From Selenomonadaceae bacterium (GTDB taxonomy: Bacteria > Bacillota > Negativicutes > Selenomonadales > Selenomonadaceae), in NCBI GenBank assembly GCA_017428215.1, contig JAFRRH010000045.1, forward strand, positions 98,798 through 162,797: a DNA stretch of 64,000 nt, given 5' to 3'. Made by a program: the position numbers and the translations under genes. The stretch's first letter is position 1. Every line of letters begins with the position of its first letter. The notes below the pieces were generated by a model. The model was not told the origin of the DNA, did no database searches, and saw only the letters and a program-made list of their open reading frames with translations. Below, piece after piece: positions 35,520 through 45,263 of this stretch.

Positions 35520-37115
35520 TCACCTGCAGACGCCGCACCGAGTGCAACTTTCAAAGCAGGGCGGCGTTGATTTTAAATTTTTGGCGCGGTTAAACTCATC
35601 AATCAGATATTTTTTGCTGAAGCCTTGATTCAAGAAGTCCCACGGCAAATTTTCTTCCAAATCCCGCTCGCGCAAGTAAAATTCTTTATCCAGATTAAAA
35701 TTTTTTTTGAAGTCTTGTTGAGTCTCCGATTGCAAAATTATTTCGGAGATTTTTTTGTCGCCGCGTGAAAGTATTGCTTGAATTTCCGCTGAACGCACCG
35801 ATTCCGAAATTATTTCGACGCCGCCCGCTGATTTTAAACTGCCGCGCAGGATTTTAAAAGCCGATTCGAGATATTTTTTGCCCGCGAAGGCTGACCATTG
35901 AAACGGAGTGAACGGTTTGGGCACGAATGGATTTACGCTTAAAGTTAATCGCCCGCGACAAAAATTTTTTATCCGCGCAGACAGTTTTGCTATTTCTTCC
36001 ACGTCCGAAAGTTCTTCAAACGGCAAACCAATCATAAAATACAGCCGAAAATTTTTTATGCCCGCCTTGAGTCCGAGTTCGACGGCGTTAAAAATATTTT
36101 TTTCGGTGATTCCCTTGTTGATTACGCGCCGCATTTTCTCCGAGCCGACTTCTGGGGCGATTGTCAAGGTTTTTAAGCCGCTCGCCGCCAAAGATTTAAC
36201 CAATTCCGACGTTACGGAATCTGCGCGGAAGGATGCAACCGACATTTGAAGCCGCTCGCCGAGAATAAACTTGCAAAGCTCATCAATTTGCGGATAATCA
36301 GAGATTGCCGCGCCCATTAAGCCGATTTTTTTGCCAAATTTTTTAGCGGCGTGAATTTCTTGCTTTAAAACGTCGAGTGAACGGTTACGAGGCTTGCGAA
36401 AGCAATATCCGGCCATGCAAAAGCGGCAATGACGCCCGCAACCTCGCGCAGTTTCGATTAAATACATATTAAACTCGGCGTCGTCAGTTAAAATGGTCGA
36501 ATGCGCGGGAAATTCGTCGAGATTTTTAACCCATTGCCGCGAAATAATTTTTTTAGGGAATTTCGGGACGTAAACGCCTGGAATTTCGGCTAATTTTTCC
36601 AACTTTTTAATTCGCGGCAGATTTTCATTGGAAATAATCGCGTCAATGACGTTTGGCAGGATAATTTCGCCCTCGCCGATAACAAAAGCGTCGAAAATTT
36701 CGCTTAAAGGTTCGGGATTAAACGTTGCGCACGGTCCGCCGGCAATAATTATCAGGTCAAAGTCCGTTCGTTCGCTTGAACGTAATTTTATCTTGCCAAG
36801 ACGCAACATTTTCACGACGTTAAAGTAATCCGGCTCAAAACTCACCGCGAAGCCGATAATTTGAAATTTATTGAGCGGCGTTTGTGTTTCCAAGCTTAAA
36901 AGTTTATTTGAATCGGACAAAAAAAATCGCTCGCAAGAAATTCCGAGCCGCGAGTTTAAAAGTTCGTAGATAATATGAATTCCAAGATTAGACATGCCGA
37001 CGCGATAAAAATTGGGATAAGCCAGCGCGAATTTCAATCTTCCGCCCGACATTTTAACCAAATTTATTTCACGAGCGATTTTTGCCCGCAAGTTTTCTTC
37101 ATGACTTTTCAACAT
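35520..37115 (-). CDS. B12-binding-type radical SAM protein (TIGR03960-like)
   Basis: A 531-residue protein. An N-terminal cobalamin-binding-like domain (ALAYPNFYRVGMSNLG, IIAGGPCATFNPEPLSEIFD) precedes a radical SAM core with the CxxxCxxC cluster in RGCGRHCRFCMAG. The C-terminus carries CFESCTRCGVC, a further possible Fe-S ligand set. It matches the YgiQ/TIGR03960 type, often adjacent or fused to TIGR03936 near ribosomal or RNase genes; the reaction is unknown. The ATG has GGGGG upstream. Its start overlaps the end of the annotated ATP-grasp frame by 17 bp. Confidence 0.88.
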   Translation of the reverse strand: MLKSHEENLRAKIAREINLVKMSGGRLKFALAYPNFYRVGMSNLGIHIIYELLNSRLGISCERFFLSDSNKLLSLETQTPLNKFQIIGFAVSFEPDYFNVVKMLRLGKIKLRSSERTDFDLIIIAGGPCATFNPEPLSEIFDAFVIGEGEIILPNVIDAIISNENLPRIKKLEKLAEIPGVYVPKFPKKIISRQWVKNLDEFPAHSTILTDDAEFNMYLIETARGCGRHCRFCMAGYCFRKPRNRSLDVLKQEIHAAKKFGKKIGLMGAAISDYPQIDELCKFILGERLQMSVASFRADSVTSELVKSLAASGLKTLTIAPEVGSEKMRRVINKGITEKNIFNAVELGLKAGIKNFRLYFMIGLPFEELSDVEEIAKLSARIKNFCRGRLTLSVNPFVPKPFTPFQWSAFAGKKYLESAFKILRGSLKSAGGVEIISESVRSAEIQAILSRGDKKISEIILQSETQQDFKKNFNLDKEFYLRERDLEENLPWDFLNQGFSKKYLIDEFNRAKNLKSTPPCFESCTRCGVCR

Positions 37116-38508
37116 AAAATTCCCCCAAAATTTTTCCTAGGATAACAAAAAAAACTCTCGCACGCAACACCGTACGAGAGAAAAAGTTTTTCATTCGTTC
37201 ATTTTCGAGACAGCGAAGGGGGGGGGTAATTTCAGGTAATTTTAAGAGACTTCCAAGATATTCGTCGGTACCTTCAGATTTGTAAGAAAAATGTCCACAA
37301 GATGGTGTAAAGGTCATCTCTCCGAAGTAAACATGTCCTTCAATCTCATAAAGGTCTACGCGCACAAATGCAAAGCCCGTCGCAAGCTTGGCAACGAGTG
37401 TCTTCATCAGCTCAAAATTCTTTGGCTTAGGGATACGTTCTGGATTATCAATGTGCCGTTGCCCGACTTTTTCAATTTTCATAACTTGCCAATTATTATC
37501 AAAATGTTCCATCTTTAATCCACCTGAGCGATTGATCATATATTGACAACAAAAAATCTTTCCGTCAAAACAATAAAATTTATAATCGTTTAAGTCAAGT
37601 GCGTCGCCATTACGCATAAATTCCTCAGCAAAAATTTTTGGCTTAATGAGCGTGTAATGCATTTCATAACCAAGAGCTGCATGATCCACACTCAGCCACG
37701 CATTAATTTTCTCGCGGGCTTTTTGCGTGTTGAAGGTCTTTTTATCGCGAACGATGATGTTTGTATTCCAACTGTGATTGCACTTCAGAACAAACTGATT
37801 GGGCAGGTCGTCAAAATTAATGTCGTCGAAGTCTTCCCAAACGCCCAATAGCGGAATCAAGTACTCTGAACCGATTTTGTCTGCAACCCAGCCGCGCACA
37901 GCATATTTATCAGCGAGGCGACCCTTAAGCGGTGTAGCGTCGAACACTTTTATCCAATTTACCTTCTCGCTGAACGTGTGCACGTTATTAAAATCAAGCG
38001 GTCTCTTCCTCATTCGCTCAAATTCTTTTGCCACACGCTTAGAATATTCCTCAGGCTCCAAATTCCTAGTCATACGTTGAATTTTGAGTTGACCTTGTAT
38101 CATATTGAAAAATCTTTCGTCAGCTTTGTCGTTAATGTGAAACTCCAGTCCGTTGAGAAAAACGACTCGCGTGCCGTCCGGGTCTTGAATCTCCAATTTT
38201 TCCCAACCGTTCTGCGCACTCCAAAGAATAATTCGACAGAAGTCAAAGCCTAGCTTGAAGAAAAAATTGATGGCGGGATCTTTTGTCGCGTAATCGGTGA
38301 TGATGACCGCGTCAACGAGTTTTTGAATGAAGCTCGGCAATGATTGCGACGGAAGAACCGCCAGGTCCTTGCCGCCGCGCACGATAGATACCTTCTCGAA
38401 ACTCTCACTCAAGATGGCAACGACTTCATAATCCCAGCTGAGGGCGTCCTCAAAAAATTTCTTCACACTATCAGACGTGCCGTGAACCAAAACTTTTTTC
38501 TTTCTCAA
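37099..38508 (-). CDS. TupA-like ATP-grasp protein; 3' end set by a C9 tract
   Basis: A 469-residue protein. An N-terminal nucleotide-binding-like domain (KKVLVHGTSDSVKKFFEDAL) precedes an ATP-grasp of the TupA type found in capsule and teichuronopeptide clusters (QFVLKCNHSWNTNIIV, YKFYCFDGKIFCCQYM, GHVYFGEMTFTPSCG). It probably ligates an amino acid or similar group to a glycan. At codons for EITPPLR there is a run of nine C (37218-37226). In this frame translation runs through a strong terminator. With one C less or one more the protein would stop just before that terminator, so the annotated C-terminus is suspect. Confidence 0.78.
   Translation of the reverse strand: MRKKKVLVHGTSDSVKKFFEDALSWDYEVVAILSESFEKVSIVRGGKDLAVLPSQSLPSFIQKLVDAVIITDYATKDPAINFFFKLGFDFCRIILWSAQNGWEKLEIQDPDGTRVVFLNGLEFHINDKADERFFNMIQGQLKIQRMTRNLEPEEYSKRVAKEFERMRKRPLDFNNVHTFSEKVNWIKVFDATPLKGRLADKYAVRGWVADKIGSEYLIPLLGVWEDFDDINFDDLPNQFVLKCNHSWNTNIIVRDKKTFNTQKAREKINAWLSVDHAALGYEMHYTLIKPKIFAEEFMRNGDALDLNDYKFYCFDGKIFCCQYMINRSGGLKMEHFDNNWQVMKIEKVGQRHIDNPERIPKPKNFELMKTLVAKLATGFAFVRVDLYEIEGHVYFGEMTFTPSCGHFSYKSEGTDEYLGSLLKLPEITPPLRCLENERMKNFFSRTVLRARVFFVILGKILGEFYVEKS
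37147..37180 (-). terminator. Strong terminator inside the 3' end of the ATP-grasp frame
   Basis: A 10-bp stem CTCTCGTACG/CGTGCGAGAG (one G-U pair) with loop GTGTTG and eight T on the minus strand. It is the best intrinsic terminator in the window. It lies within the current reading frame and upstream of the radical SAM start. Confidence 0.8.
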
Positions 38509-38562
38509 AAAACATTCCTCCTAAAAAAATTTTCATAATGATAAAAACTTATTCTGCACTAG

Positions 38563-39330
38563 TCAAGACTTATCAAAATAATACTCTTTAATTTCTGCGG
38601 CAATGCGTTCGACATTATTAGGCAGGAAGTGGATATTGTAGCCGACAAAATAAGGCGACGTGGCGTAGCGCGGCATAACTTTAGCAAAAATTTTTTCGGC
38701 GCGGTGATAGAAAAAAATATTGTAGCTCGTGCACCTCTTGTTGAAAAAATTCATCGCGTAGTGCACGCCGACTTGAATAAAATCTGCCATTGCGTCCAAA
38801 CTACCGCCCGCCTCCACGACAATATTTAGCTCACCAAAACCCACTCGTGGACAATTTGAAATGTTAAACTCCACGCCGTCGCGTTCGGCAATCGCAATCC
38901 CGCGCAGTTCTGCCTCGTCGAAGAGCAATTCAGATTTTAATTTTGGAAAGCCGACAAGTTGCATGTGCGGATGGCGAATCGTTCCGCCGCTCATTATCCC
39001 ATAGTTCTTGAAAAATAAAACTTCCTCGTATTTACCCGACGCTAAAAGATTTTTCCATTGCCGAACGCCCATTTTAATTACGCGGCGCATTTTTTCTTTC
39101 GAGTAATCGGGCATATCGCTTTTGCACTCGCGCCCCTCAATCAAAACAAATTGGTCGGCATCTTCAATCACGTTGTATTTGTTCTTAAGAAAAATTATAT
39201 CGTCGTCAACGTCGATAATGTTAGTTAAATGCTCCACGTCGCAGAACGGACAGGCGGCGTCGGCGTGAACTAAATTTTCGGGCTTCGTCCTGCCAACGTC
39301 CGTATTAAATTTTATAAGATTAATATTCAC
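38563..39330 (-). CDS. DUF4931 / GalT-like HIT-superfamily protein
   Basis: A 255-residue relative of galactose-1-phosphate uridylyltransferase. It has a CPFCDVEH zinc-type motif near the N-terminus and the active-site-like GGTIRHPHMQLVG (HPHxQ). It would be a nucleotidyl- or adenylyltransferase/hydrolase of unknown substrate. It starts at GTG with AAGGAG 11 bp upstream, has TATAAT in its leader, and is 54 bp upstream of the ATP-grasp gene on the same strand. Confidence 0.75.
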   Translation of the reverse strand: MNINLIKFNTDVGRTKPENLVHADAACPFCDVEHLTNIIDVDDDIIFLKNKYNVIEDADQFVLIEGRECKSDMPDYSKEKMRRVIKMGVRQWKNLLASGKYEEVLFFKNYGIMSGGTIRHPHMQLVGFPKLKSELLFDEAELRGIAIAERDGVEFNISNCPRVGFGELNIVVEAGGSLDAMADFIQVGVHYAMNFFNKRCTSYNIFFYHRAEKIFAKVMPRYATSPYFVGYNIHFLPNNVERIAAEIKEYYFDKS

Positions 39331-39447
39331 GCCGTCTTCTACTCCTTATTCCCGTATTCTTAAAAAGGATTATATCACAACGCGGCGAAGATAGCTAACA
39401 ACTGAATTATAAATCTGACACCTGAAACAGGCGGTGTAACAAATAGA

Positions 39448-41070
39448 ATGACAGAAACGAAACCAAGCGAAAAATTTTTAAAAGGCACGCTAATCTTAAC
39501 GGTGGCAAGTTTTGTCGTCAAAGTTATTGGCTCGTTGAATTGGATTTTCGTCTCAAGAATACTCGGCGGCGAAGGCATCGGGCTTTATCAAATGGCGTTC
39601 CCGATATATTTTTTCGCGTTGACGGTCTCACAAGCGGGCGTTCCAGTTGCAATCTCAATTATCACGGCGGAGCGCGTCGCCCTTAAAGACATTTTCGGAG
39701 CGCGTCGAGTTTTCCGAATATCGCTGGCTTTAATGCTGTTCACGGGAATATTTTTTTCTGTGCTAACGTATTTTTCCGCGCAATGGTTAATTGATTGGCA
39801 ATTCATACGCGACCCGCGAGCTTATATGTCGATAGTAGCTTTATCACCGACAATTTTTTTCGTAACGTTTTTGGCGTCGTCGCGAGGATATTTACAAGGT
39901 TGGCAACGCATGACACCGACGGCAGTCAGCCAAATCGTAGAGCAAATTTTCCGCGTGATAGTTATGATTTTGTTGGCAGATTTATTTTTGCCGTGGGGAC
40001 TTGATTACGCGGCGGCGGGCGCAAGTTTAGGAGCATTAGCGGGCGCAGTTACGGGTTTAATCGTCCTGGTTTATTTCCACATAAAATTAAATCGTGACAT
40101 AGAAAAAACTTACGGCGCAGATTTAAAACCTTCGCCCGAAACGGAGCACGAACCGACGCTTGCAATCATCAAACGGATTTTTAAATTGGCCTTACCGGTC
40201 TCTGCGGCGTCGATAATGTTGCCGGTTGTGTCGAATTTGGATTTGATGATTGTCCCTCAACGATTGGAAGTGGCAGGATATTCAGTGCGGCAGGCGACGG
40301 AACTTTTCGGCTATTTAACGGGCATGGCGGTGCCGCTCGTAAACTTAGCGACAATTTTAACGGCGTCATTGGCGGTATCAATAGTCCCTGCAATTTCAGA
40401 GGCACGAGCATTAAAAGATACGGCGCGAATTTTTAGACAAACGGCGGCGGCAGTTAGAATTTCAAACTTTGTATGCTTTCCAGCGTTCGTGATAGTTTTT
40501 TTCCTTGCGACGCCGATAGCGAGTTTGATTTACAATGCACCGGGCGCAGGTCCTGCCGTAATGATTTCAGCCGTCTCGATAATTTTGCTCGGATTGCACC
40601 AAGTTTCGACGGGCGTCTTACAAGGATTAGGACATACGACAATCCCGATGATTAACATGGTTTTAGCGGCGGCGGCTAAGGTCGTTTTGAACTGGACGTT
40701 GACGGCAATGCCCGCGTTGGGAATTATGGGTGCAGCGTGGGCAACTGCGGCTGATATGGGCGTCGCGGCGTTCATCAACCTATATTTTATCCACAAATAC
40801 ATTGGCTATAAAATAGAACTCGGACAACTCTTTAAGACAATCTGCGCGGCGGCAGTTATGGCTTTGGTTGTGAAATTTTTCTACGATTTGACGGCGGCGC
40901 AATGGCACATGGAAATTTTCTCGACGTTCGGCGCAATCGGTTTAGGTTGTGCAGTTTATGTTGCGACGCTGGCATTGATTGGAGGCTTGCTTGAAGAGGA
41001 CATGGCGCGTATACCGATGATTGGCAAGTTTGGAATAAAAATCTTCCGCAAGCTTGGTATCTTCAAATGA
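39448..41070 (+). CDS. Polysaccharide flippase (MurJ/SpoVB-like, MOP superfamily)
   Basis: A 540-residue membrane protein with about 14 hydrophobic segments. Its motifs match the SpoVB/Wzx group: LKGTLILTVASFVVKVIGS, SRILGGEGIGLYQMAFPIYFF, SRGYLQGWQRMTPTAVSQIVEQ and GLHQVSTGVLQGLG. It would move lipid-linked cell-wall or surface-glycan precursors across the membrane. No sporulation genes are seen, so the name refers to family only. The SD is weak (GGCGGTG, 13 bp away). The stop overlaps the lipid kinase start by 4 bp. Confidence 0.88.
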   Translation: MTETKPSEKFLKGTLILTVASFVVKVIGSLNWIFVSRILGGEGIGLYQMAFPIYFFALTVSQAGVPVAISIITAERVALKDIFGARRVFRISLALMLFTGIFFSVLTYFSAQWLIDWQFIRDPRAYMSIVALSPTIFFVTFLASSRGYLQGWQRMTPTAVSQIVEQIFRVIVMILLADLFLPWGLDYAAAGASLGALAGAVTGLIVLVYFHIKLNRDIEKTYGADLKPSPETEHEPTLAIIKRIFKLALPVSAASIMLPVVSNLDLMIVPQRLEVAGYSVRQATELFGYLTGMAVPLVNLATILTASLAVSIVPAISEARALKDTARIFRQTAAAVRISNFVCFPAFVIVFFLATPIASLIYNAPGAGPAVMISAVSIILLGLHQVSTGVLQGLGHTTIPMINMVLAAAAKVVLNWTLTAMPALGIMGAAWATAADMGVAAFINLYFIHKYIGYKIELGQLFKTICAAAVMALVVKFFYDLTAAQWHMEIFSTFGAIGLGCAVYVATLALIGGLLEEDMARIPMIGKFGIKIFRKLGIFK

Positions 41071-41942
41071 AAAAAATTTTGCTCGTATATAATCCCGTGT
41101 CAGGGCATGCGGCGTTCAAGAATCGTTTGGATTCCGTAATAGAAAATTTTCAGCGGCGTGGAATTCTTTTATCGATTTACAGAACTTGTGCGGACGATAA
41201 TTCAAGCTTTGTTGAGTGCGTTAAGTTGTCGGGAGCGCAGGGAGTTATCGCGGCGGGCGGCGACGGAACTTTACACGCCGTAATTAATTGGCTAAAAAAA
41301 AATTCGCTCGATTTGCCCGTTGGAGTGATTAATTCGGGCACCTCGAACGATTTCGCGGCATATCTGAACATGAACGACGAAAAACTTTTTGAAGCCGTCG
41401 CTACGAATAGAACGCGTCCCGTTGATTTAGGTTTAGTCAATGACGAGGAATTTTTTATCAACGTGGCAAGCGCGGGAGTTTTTACGTCGATTGCTCACGA
41501 GGTTAATTCGCGCTTGAAAAATTTTTTAGGCAAGAGTGCTTACTATCTGCGCGGACTCGGCGAGCTTAAAAATTTTAAAGCTGTGACATTTAACATATCA
41601 GCCGATGGGAAAAATTTTTCCGTCGACGCCTTTTTATTTTTGGTGCTGAATTCGCCGTCGGTCGCTGGCTTCAAGAAAATTTCTGACACCGCGCAGATTG
41701 ATGACGGCAAATTAGACTTCCTCGCGCTAAAAAAATGTTCGTCTACTGCGCTGATTAATTTGGCTAAAAAAATTTTGGCGGGCAATTCTATTCAAACTGA
41801 CGAAAATATTTTTTCTCTGCAAGCCAAAACGTTTAAGATAAAATCCTCTGCTGCTTTAACCAGCGACCTTGACGGCGAGGCGGGTAATTCCTTGCCACTT
41901 AATATACAGACAATTCCGCACGCGATAAATTTTTTCTGTTAA
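41067..41942 (+). CDS. Diacylglycerol/lipid kinase family protein (YegS/DagK-like)
   Basis: A 291-residue DAGK-catalytic-domain protein. Motifs are LLVYNPVSGHAAF, IAAGGDGTLHAVINWL (nucleotide-binding GGDGT), VINSGTSNDFAAYL, and LVLNSPSVAGF in the C-terminal beta domain. It would phosphorylate a membrane lipid such as diacylglycerol. Its ATG overlaps the flippase stop (ATGA), so the two are translationally coupled. Confidence 0.9.
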   Translation: MKKILLVYNPVSGHAAFKNRLDSVIENFQRRGILLSIYRTCADDNSSFVECVKLSGAQGVIAAGGDGTLHAVINWLKKNSLDLPVGVINSGTSNDFAAYLNMNDEKLFEAVATNRTRPVDLGLVNDEEFFINVASAGVFTSIAHEVNSRLKNFLGKSAYYLRGLGELKNFKAVTFNISADGKNFSVDAFLFLVLNSPSVAGFKKISDTAQIDDGKLDFLALKKCSSTALINLAKKILAGNSIQTDENIFSLQAKTFKIKSSAALTSDLDGEAGNSLPLNIQTIPHAINFFC

Positions 41943-42269
41943 TAACTAAAAAAATTCAAAAAGCCTTTGAGAGGCTCGGAAATTGTGAATTTACCGTTTT
42001 TGTGTGACTCTTTTCCCTTTCCAATCTTTTCTTAATTTAATTTCTTAACTCATTTTATAAAATCATTGCTTTGTTTTTTTATTTTAATTTACTTTATCAA
42101 CAGCCTTAGTAAAATTTTGTTGATTTTATTTTTTTGCTACGATTATTGATTCTTTAACGTGAACACTTACTAGAAAAAATTTGCGCGGCGAATAACGGAA
42201 ATATTTTGAGCAGTACGCAAGGCATTGGTGACGATGATCGTTGTGGTTGTTACATAATTGTAAAGTCTC
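41943..42269. other. AT-rich gene-free stretch
   Basis: Starts with an AGCCT/AGGCT hairpin (about 41960-41978) with no T run on the plus strand. A strikingly T-rich segment follows (42000-42165), with no ORF, promoter pair or repeat that I can support. It leads into the transposase remnant. Confidence 0.6.
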
Positions 42270-42700
42270 ATAAGCAGTCGGCAGTTAAACCGTGACTCTT
42301 ATTTACTTGCGAGGAAGAAATCAGCGGTATTTGGGCACAAGCTTTTTGCGATTTTTGTCGTATGCATTCGGATTGACGGACGCAAAGAAATTTTGGCACT
42401 TGGGATTCAAGCCAGTGGGAGCAAATACGCCTGGATGCATATATTCGACGAACTCAAGGTGTGCGGCGTTTAGGAAGCCGGTTTCATCTTTACGTTCCGA
42501 CTAAAGCTTACAAGGACTTCACTGCCCATTTGAAAAAAATCTAGGGTTCACCGAGCTTGAAAGTTTGCAGTGTCGAGTTTAAGCGGTTATGCCAAATCTG
42601 GTCGAAATATCCCAGCGCAATAGCCGTCTGGAAACGTTGTTTTGGTTAAGTCTAGCAACTTTTCAACTATTCGTCGGCGGCGCGCAAAATTATGTATAAT
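42270..42700 (+). pseudogene. IS256-family (mutator-type) transposase remnant
   Basis: Reading across frames restores parts of a mutator-type transposase. One frame gives FVVCIRIDGRKEILALGIQ followed by a HIFDELKVCGV block; another gives IWSKYPSAIAVWKRCFG. Intact members of the IS256 family have the same blocks in the same order (GVNxEGRREVLG, LKxRGV, KWGKKYPxxIKSW). Stops and frameshifts interrupt every frame, and no inverted repeats were recognised. It sits directly downstream of azlC on the opposite strand. Confidence 0.6.
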
Positions 42701-42917
42701 TGATATAACAGAAAACCTCTTGTTATATAAAAATGGATACAAAACGTCTGTCGAATTTTTTGCTAATTACACTACTCCCGAAGGAATGTTGGCAGTCGAT
42801 TCGTAAACAATTCTTTTGGCATCGTTCTTGCCTTTTCGAGTTTATCGCTAACTATAATTTAAAATGTTTGCCATTATTTTCGACGTCCTTTGCGATAATA
42901 AATCTTATGTTCCGGCT
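42701..42917. other. Unassigned flank of the IS remnant
   Basis: Contains an 8-bp inverted repeat ATATAACA/TGTTATAT (42708-42733) and a weak 68-codon frame that I do not believe codes. No azlD-like sequence was found on the minus strand after azlC. Confidence 0.5.
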
Positions 42918-43640
42918 TCAGCTTCTTGATTTTTCATAGTCGGTTTTGACGGGGAATAAAATTGCCGCCGCGCCCGCGATTAAAATCGTTAAAACTATCG
43001 TCCGATTGCCCGCTGAAATTTCAGGGAAAAATTTTTCAGCTAAGAAACTTAAAAGGAAACTTATGACAACCGCGCCGCCAATGATTTTATCCTTGCGAGC
43101 AGGCGGAATAATCACGGCTAAAAACATTCCGTAAAGTGCAACACTCAACGCGCTAACTGCCGCCTCCGAAAAAAAATACCACGCGACAATTCCGCACGCC
43201 GTACCAAGCGACCAACCAGGTAGAGCCGTCAACATTGCGCCGTAATTGTAAAAAGGATTAAGCCAGCGTCCGCCACGTGCGATTGATATTCCAAAAATCT
43301 CGTCCGTAACGTCGAAGCCAACAAATATTCTGTGGTAAAACGGCGTATCGGGCGAAAATTTTTGACTTAATACCGTGCTCATCAAAACGTAGCGGGCATT
43401 GGCGATAAACGTCAGCAACGCGATTTCAATATATGGCGCGTCTGAACCAATAACCGTAAATGCCGCGTATTCGCCCGCCGAAGCATTATTTAAAAAGCTG
43501 ATAACAAAACCCTGCAACGGACTAAGCCCAACATATTTGGCGACAATGCCCAGCGAAAAGCCCACGACAAAATATCCTAAACCAATCGGCGTGCCGTCAC
43601 GGAAGCCATCCATTAATGCTTGCCGATTTTCACTCGTCAT
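42918..43640 (-). CDS. azlC: AzlC-family branched-chain amino acid exporter subunit
   Basis: A 240-residue membrane protein with FRDGTPIGLGYFVVGFSLGI, a QGFVISFLNNASAGEYA block, NARYVLMSTVLSQKF and DVTDEIFGI, which mark AzlC. AzlC normally pairs with a small AzlD protein to export branched-chain amino acids. No azlD follows; the next recognisable sequence is transposase debris. The ATG overlaps the amidase stop by 11 bp, so azlC is the last gene of the flagellar transcription unit. Confidence 0.87.
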   Translation of the reverse strand: MTSENRQALMDGFRDGTPIGLGYFVVGFSLGIVAKYVGLSPLQGFVISFLNNASAGEYAAFTVIGSDAPYIEIALLTFIANARYVLMSTVLSQKFSPDTPFYHRIFVGFDVTDEIFGISIARGGRWLNPFYNYGAMLTALPGWSLGTACGIVAWYFFSEAAVSALSVALYGMFLAVIIPPARKDKIIGGAVVISFLLSFLAEKFFPEISAGNRTIVLTILIAGAAAILFPVKTDYEKSRS

Positions 43641-44274
43641 AAAAGATTAAACCGTCGCTTTCCAGTTGCTCCCGCAAACCGCGCATAAATTTTGGACCGG
43701 GATCCGTCTTAATGGCGTAGTAGCCTGGAACGTTTTCGATAAAAAGTCCGCTTGCCCGCGCCTTACCTTGTTGATAGTGCCCGAAGACATATTTTATCGT
43801 CGGATATTTTTCATGCAGATATTTTATCAAGCGAACATTAGCCGCAAGTTGAGCTTCTGTTAAGTCCTCGCGCCCGTTGTAGCCGCCGACGTTCTCAATA
43901 CCGATTGCACAATGATTATAGCCGATAATGTGCCGCGCAAATTTATTTTCGGGCATGAGCCGCCAAATCGTTCCGTCACGGTCAACTATGAATTGAGACG
44001 CGACGTTTAATCTGCCTTCGTCGTCAGGCATTTCCTCCGCATAAAAATATTTGTGAACTGATTCTAGCGTACCGAACGCCGTCCAATGCACAACGACCGC
44101 TTGAGGAATGATTTCACGGCAAATTTTCCCGTAGTGCTTTAGCGTGTACTCGTCAATCAATTCGTCGCGATGAGCCGTCCAAGAAATAAACTTATCGGTA
44201 AAAATTTCTTCCGCGTGAACAGTTGACGACATAAAAATTATCGCCGCGCAGATTGCCATAAAAAATTTTTTCAT
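43630..44274 (-). CDS. Secreted N-acetylmuramoyl-L-alanine amidase (Amidase_2/PGRP fold)
   Basis: Signal peptide [16 protein letters not shown] (cut after VHA), then an Amidase_2 domain: VVVHWTAFG (zinc His), [20 protein letters not shown] and the late DPGPKFM. It would cut the peptide from the glycan in peptidoglycan. The ATGA overlap with the lytic transglycosylase gene puts it in the flagellar operon, so a job in opening the wall for the flagellum or in turnover is plausible. Confidence 0.85.
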   Translation of the reverse strand: MKKFFMAICAAIIFMSSTVHAEEIFTDKFISWTAHRDELIDEYTLKHYGKICREIIPQAVVVHWTAFGTLESVHKYFYAEEMPDDEGRLNVASQFIVDRDGTIWRLMPENKFARHIIGYNHCAIGIENVGGYNGREDLTEAQLAANVRLIKYLHEKYPTIKYVFGHYQQGKARASGLFIENVPGYYAIKTDPGPKFMRGLREQLESDGLIFYDE

Positions 44275-45251
44275 CTGAACAAATCCATTACGCGCCCGAC
44301 ATAATTTCTGGTTTCAGAATAGGGCGGAATGCCTCCGTAGCGTTGAACTGCGCCAGGACCGGCGTTGTAAGCGGCGACTGCAAGCGGAATATTGCCATTA
44401 AAAGTTTCAAGCATTTGTTTAAGATATTTCGTGCCGCCCGCAATGTTTTCATTAGTGTCGTAAGGGTCAACTCCCAAGCCCGCCGCCGTCTCCGGCATGA
44501 GTTGCATAACGCCAATCGCGCCGACGGGAGAAATTTCGTCTTGATTCATGTCGGATTCGGCAATGGCAATCGCCTTGACAAGTTGCGGGTCGACGCCGTA
44601 TTTATCAGCCGCCCGCGTTATCAAATCTTCGACGGTCAGCGACTCTGCACTTGGAACTTTAAACGGCTCGTCAACCTGCGCGGCTTGCCGCTGATTAATA
44701 AACTCGACAATGCCCTTGACAGTTTGCGGGCTAACTCCGTAAGCGTCCGCCGTCTGCATAATCAAATCTTCAGTCGGAATAATTTCCGTGTTCTTGCCTC
44801 CGTAATTGTCCTCGAAAACTTTTTCGTCGCGTTCAGGAACTTTAAGTTCGGTGTCGGGAACTTCCACGCGCTCAATCTTTGGTTGTTGCGGTTGATTAAT
44901 TTTGCCAGGCAAAGCCTCTTCGCCCGGTAAATAATTTTTCGCTGGTTCTGAATTCTTTTGAACAGGCTGATTAGTTTCGACTTTATCCGCCTCGCGCAGA
45001 GCTTGAGCAACTTTAGCAGAGTTAGCCGCGTCGTTTGCATTTACGGGTTGAGTTGCGCCGGGCAATTTCTGAACTTCTGAAACGGCTTGCGGCGGCTGAA
45101 CTTTTGCTTGCCGCGCAATCTCCCGCTCCAATGTTGCTTGAAAATCTGCGCCATTAATACCAATTTTGTTTTCTATCGACGCGATTCGCTGACGAATTTG
45201 GTCAATCCTTTTCGCCACTTCCACGCGCTCAACCGGTTGAATCTCAATCAA
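44271..45251 (-). CDS. Lytic transglycosylase of the flagellar operon
   Basis: A 326-residue protein. Its N-terminal 180 residues are charged and Pro/Gln-rich, including a predicted coil. The C-terminal 130 residues are an SLT domain: [18 protein letters not shown] with the catalytic Glu, [15 protein letters not shown], and [21 protein letters not shown]. It cleaves the glycan strand. No signal peptide is seen, so export may go through the flagellar apparatus, as with FlgJ-type enzymes. The TTG start follows AGGAGGG. Its place after fliJ supports a role in rod penetration of the wall. Confidence 0.86.
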   Translation of the reverse strand: MIEIQPVERVEVAKRIDQIRQRIASIENKIGINGADFQATLEREIARQAKVQPPQAVSEVQKLPGATQPVNANDAANSAKVAQALREADKVETNQPVQKNSEPAKNYLPGEEALPGKINQPQQPKIERVEVPDTELKVPERDEKVFEDNYGGKNTEIIPTEDLIMQTADAYGVSPQTVKGIVEFINQRQAAQVDEPFKVPSAESLTVEDLITRAADKYGVDPQLVKAIAIAESDMNQDEISPVGAIGVMQLMPETAAGLGVDPYDTNENIAGGTKYLKQMLETFNGNIPLAVAAYNAGPGAVQRYGGIPPYSETRNYVGRVMDLFR

Positions 45252-45263
45252 AGTTTATCCCTC

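Noticed and set aside
42733..42939. Plus-strand frame of 68 codons downstream of the IS256 remnant
   Set aside because: No SD, no recognisable motif, and it overlaps the azlC end; probably chance in AT-rich DNA.
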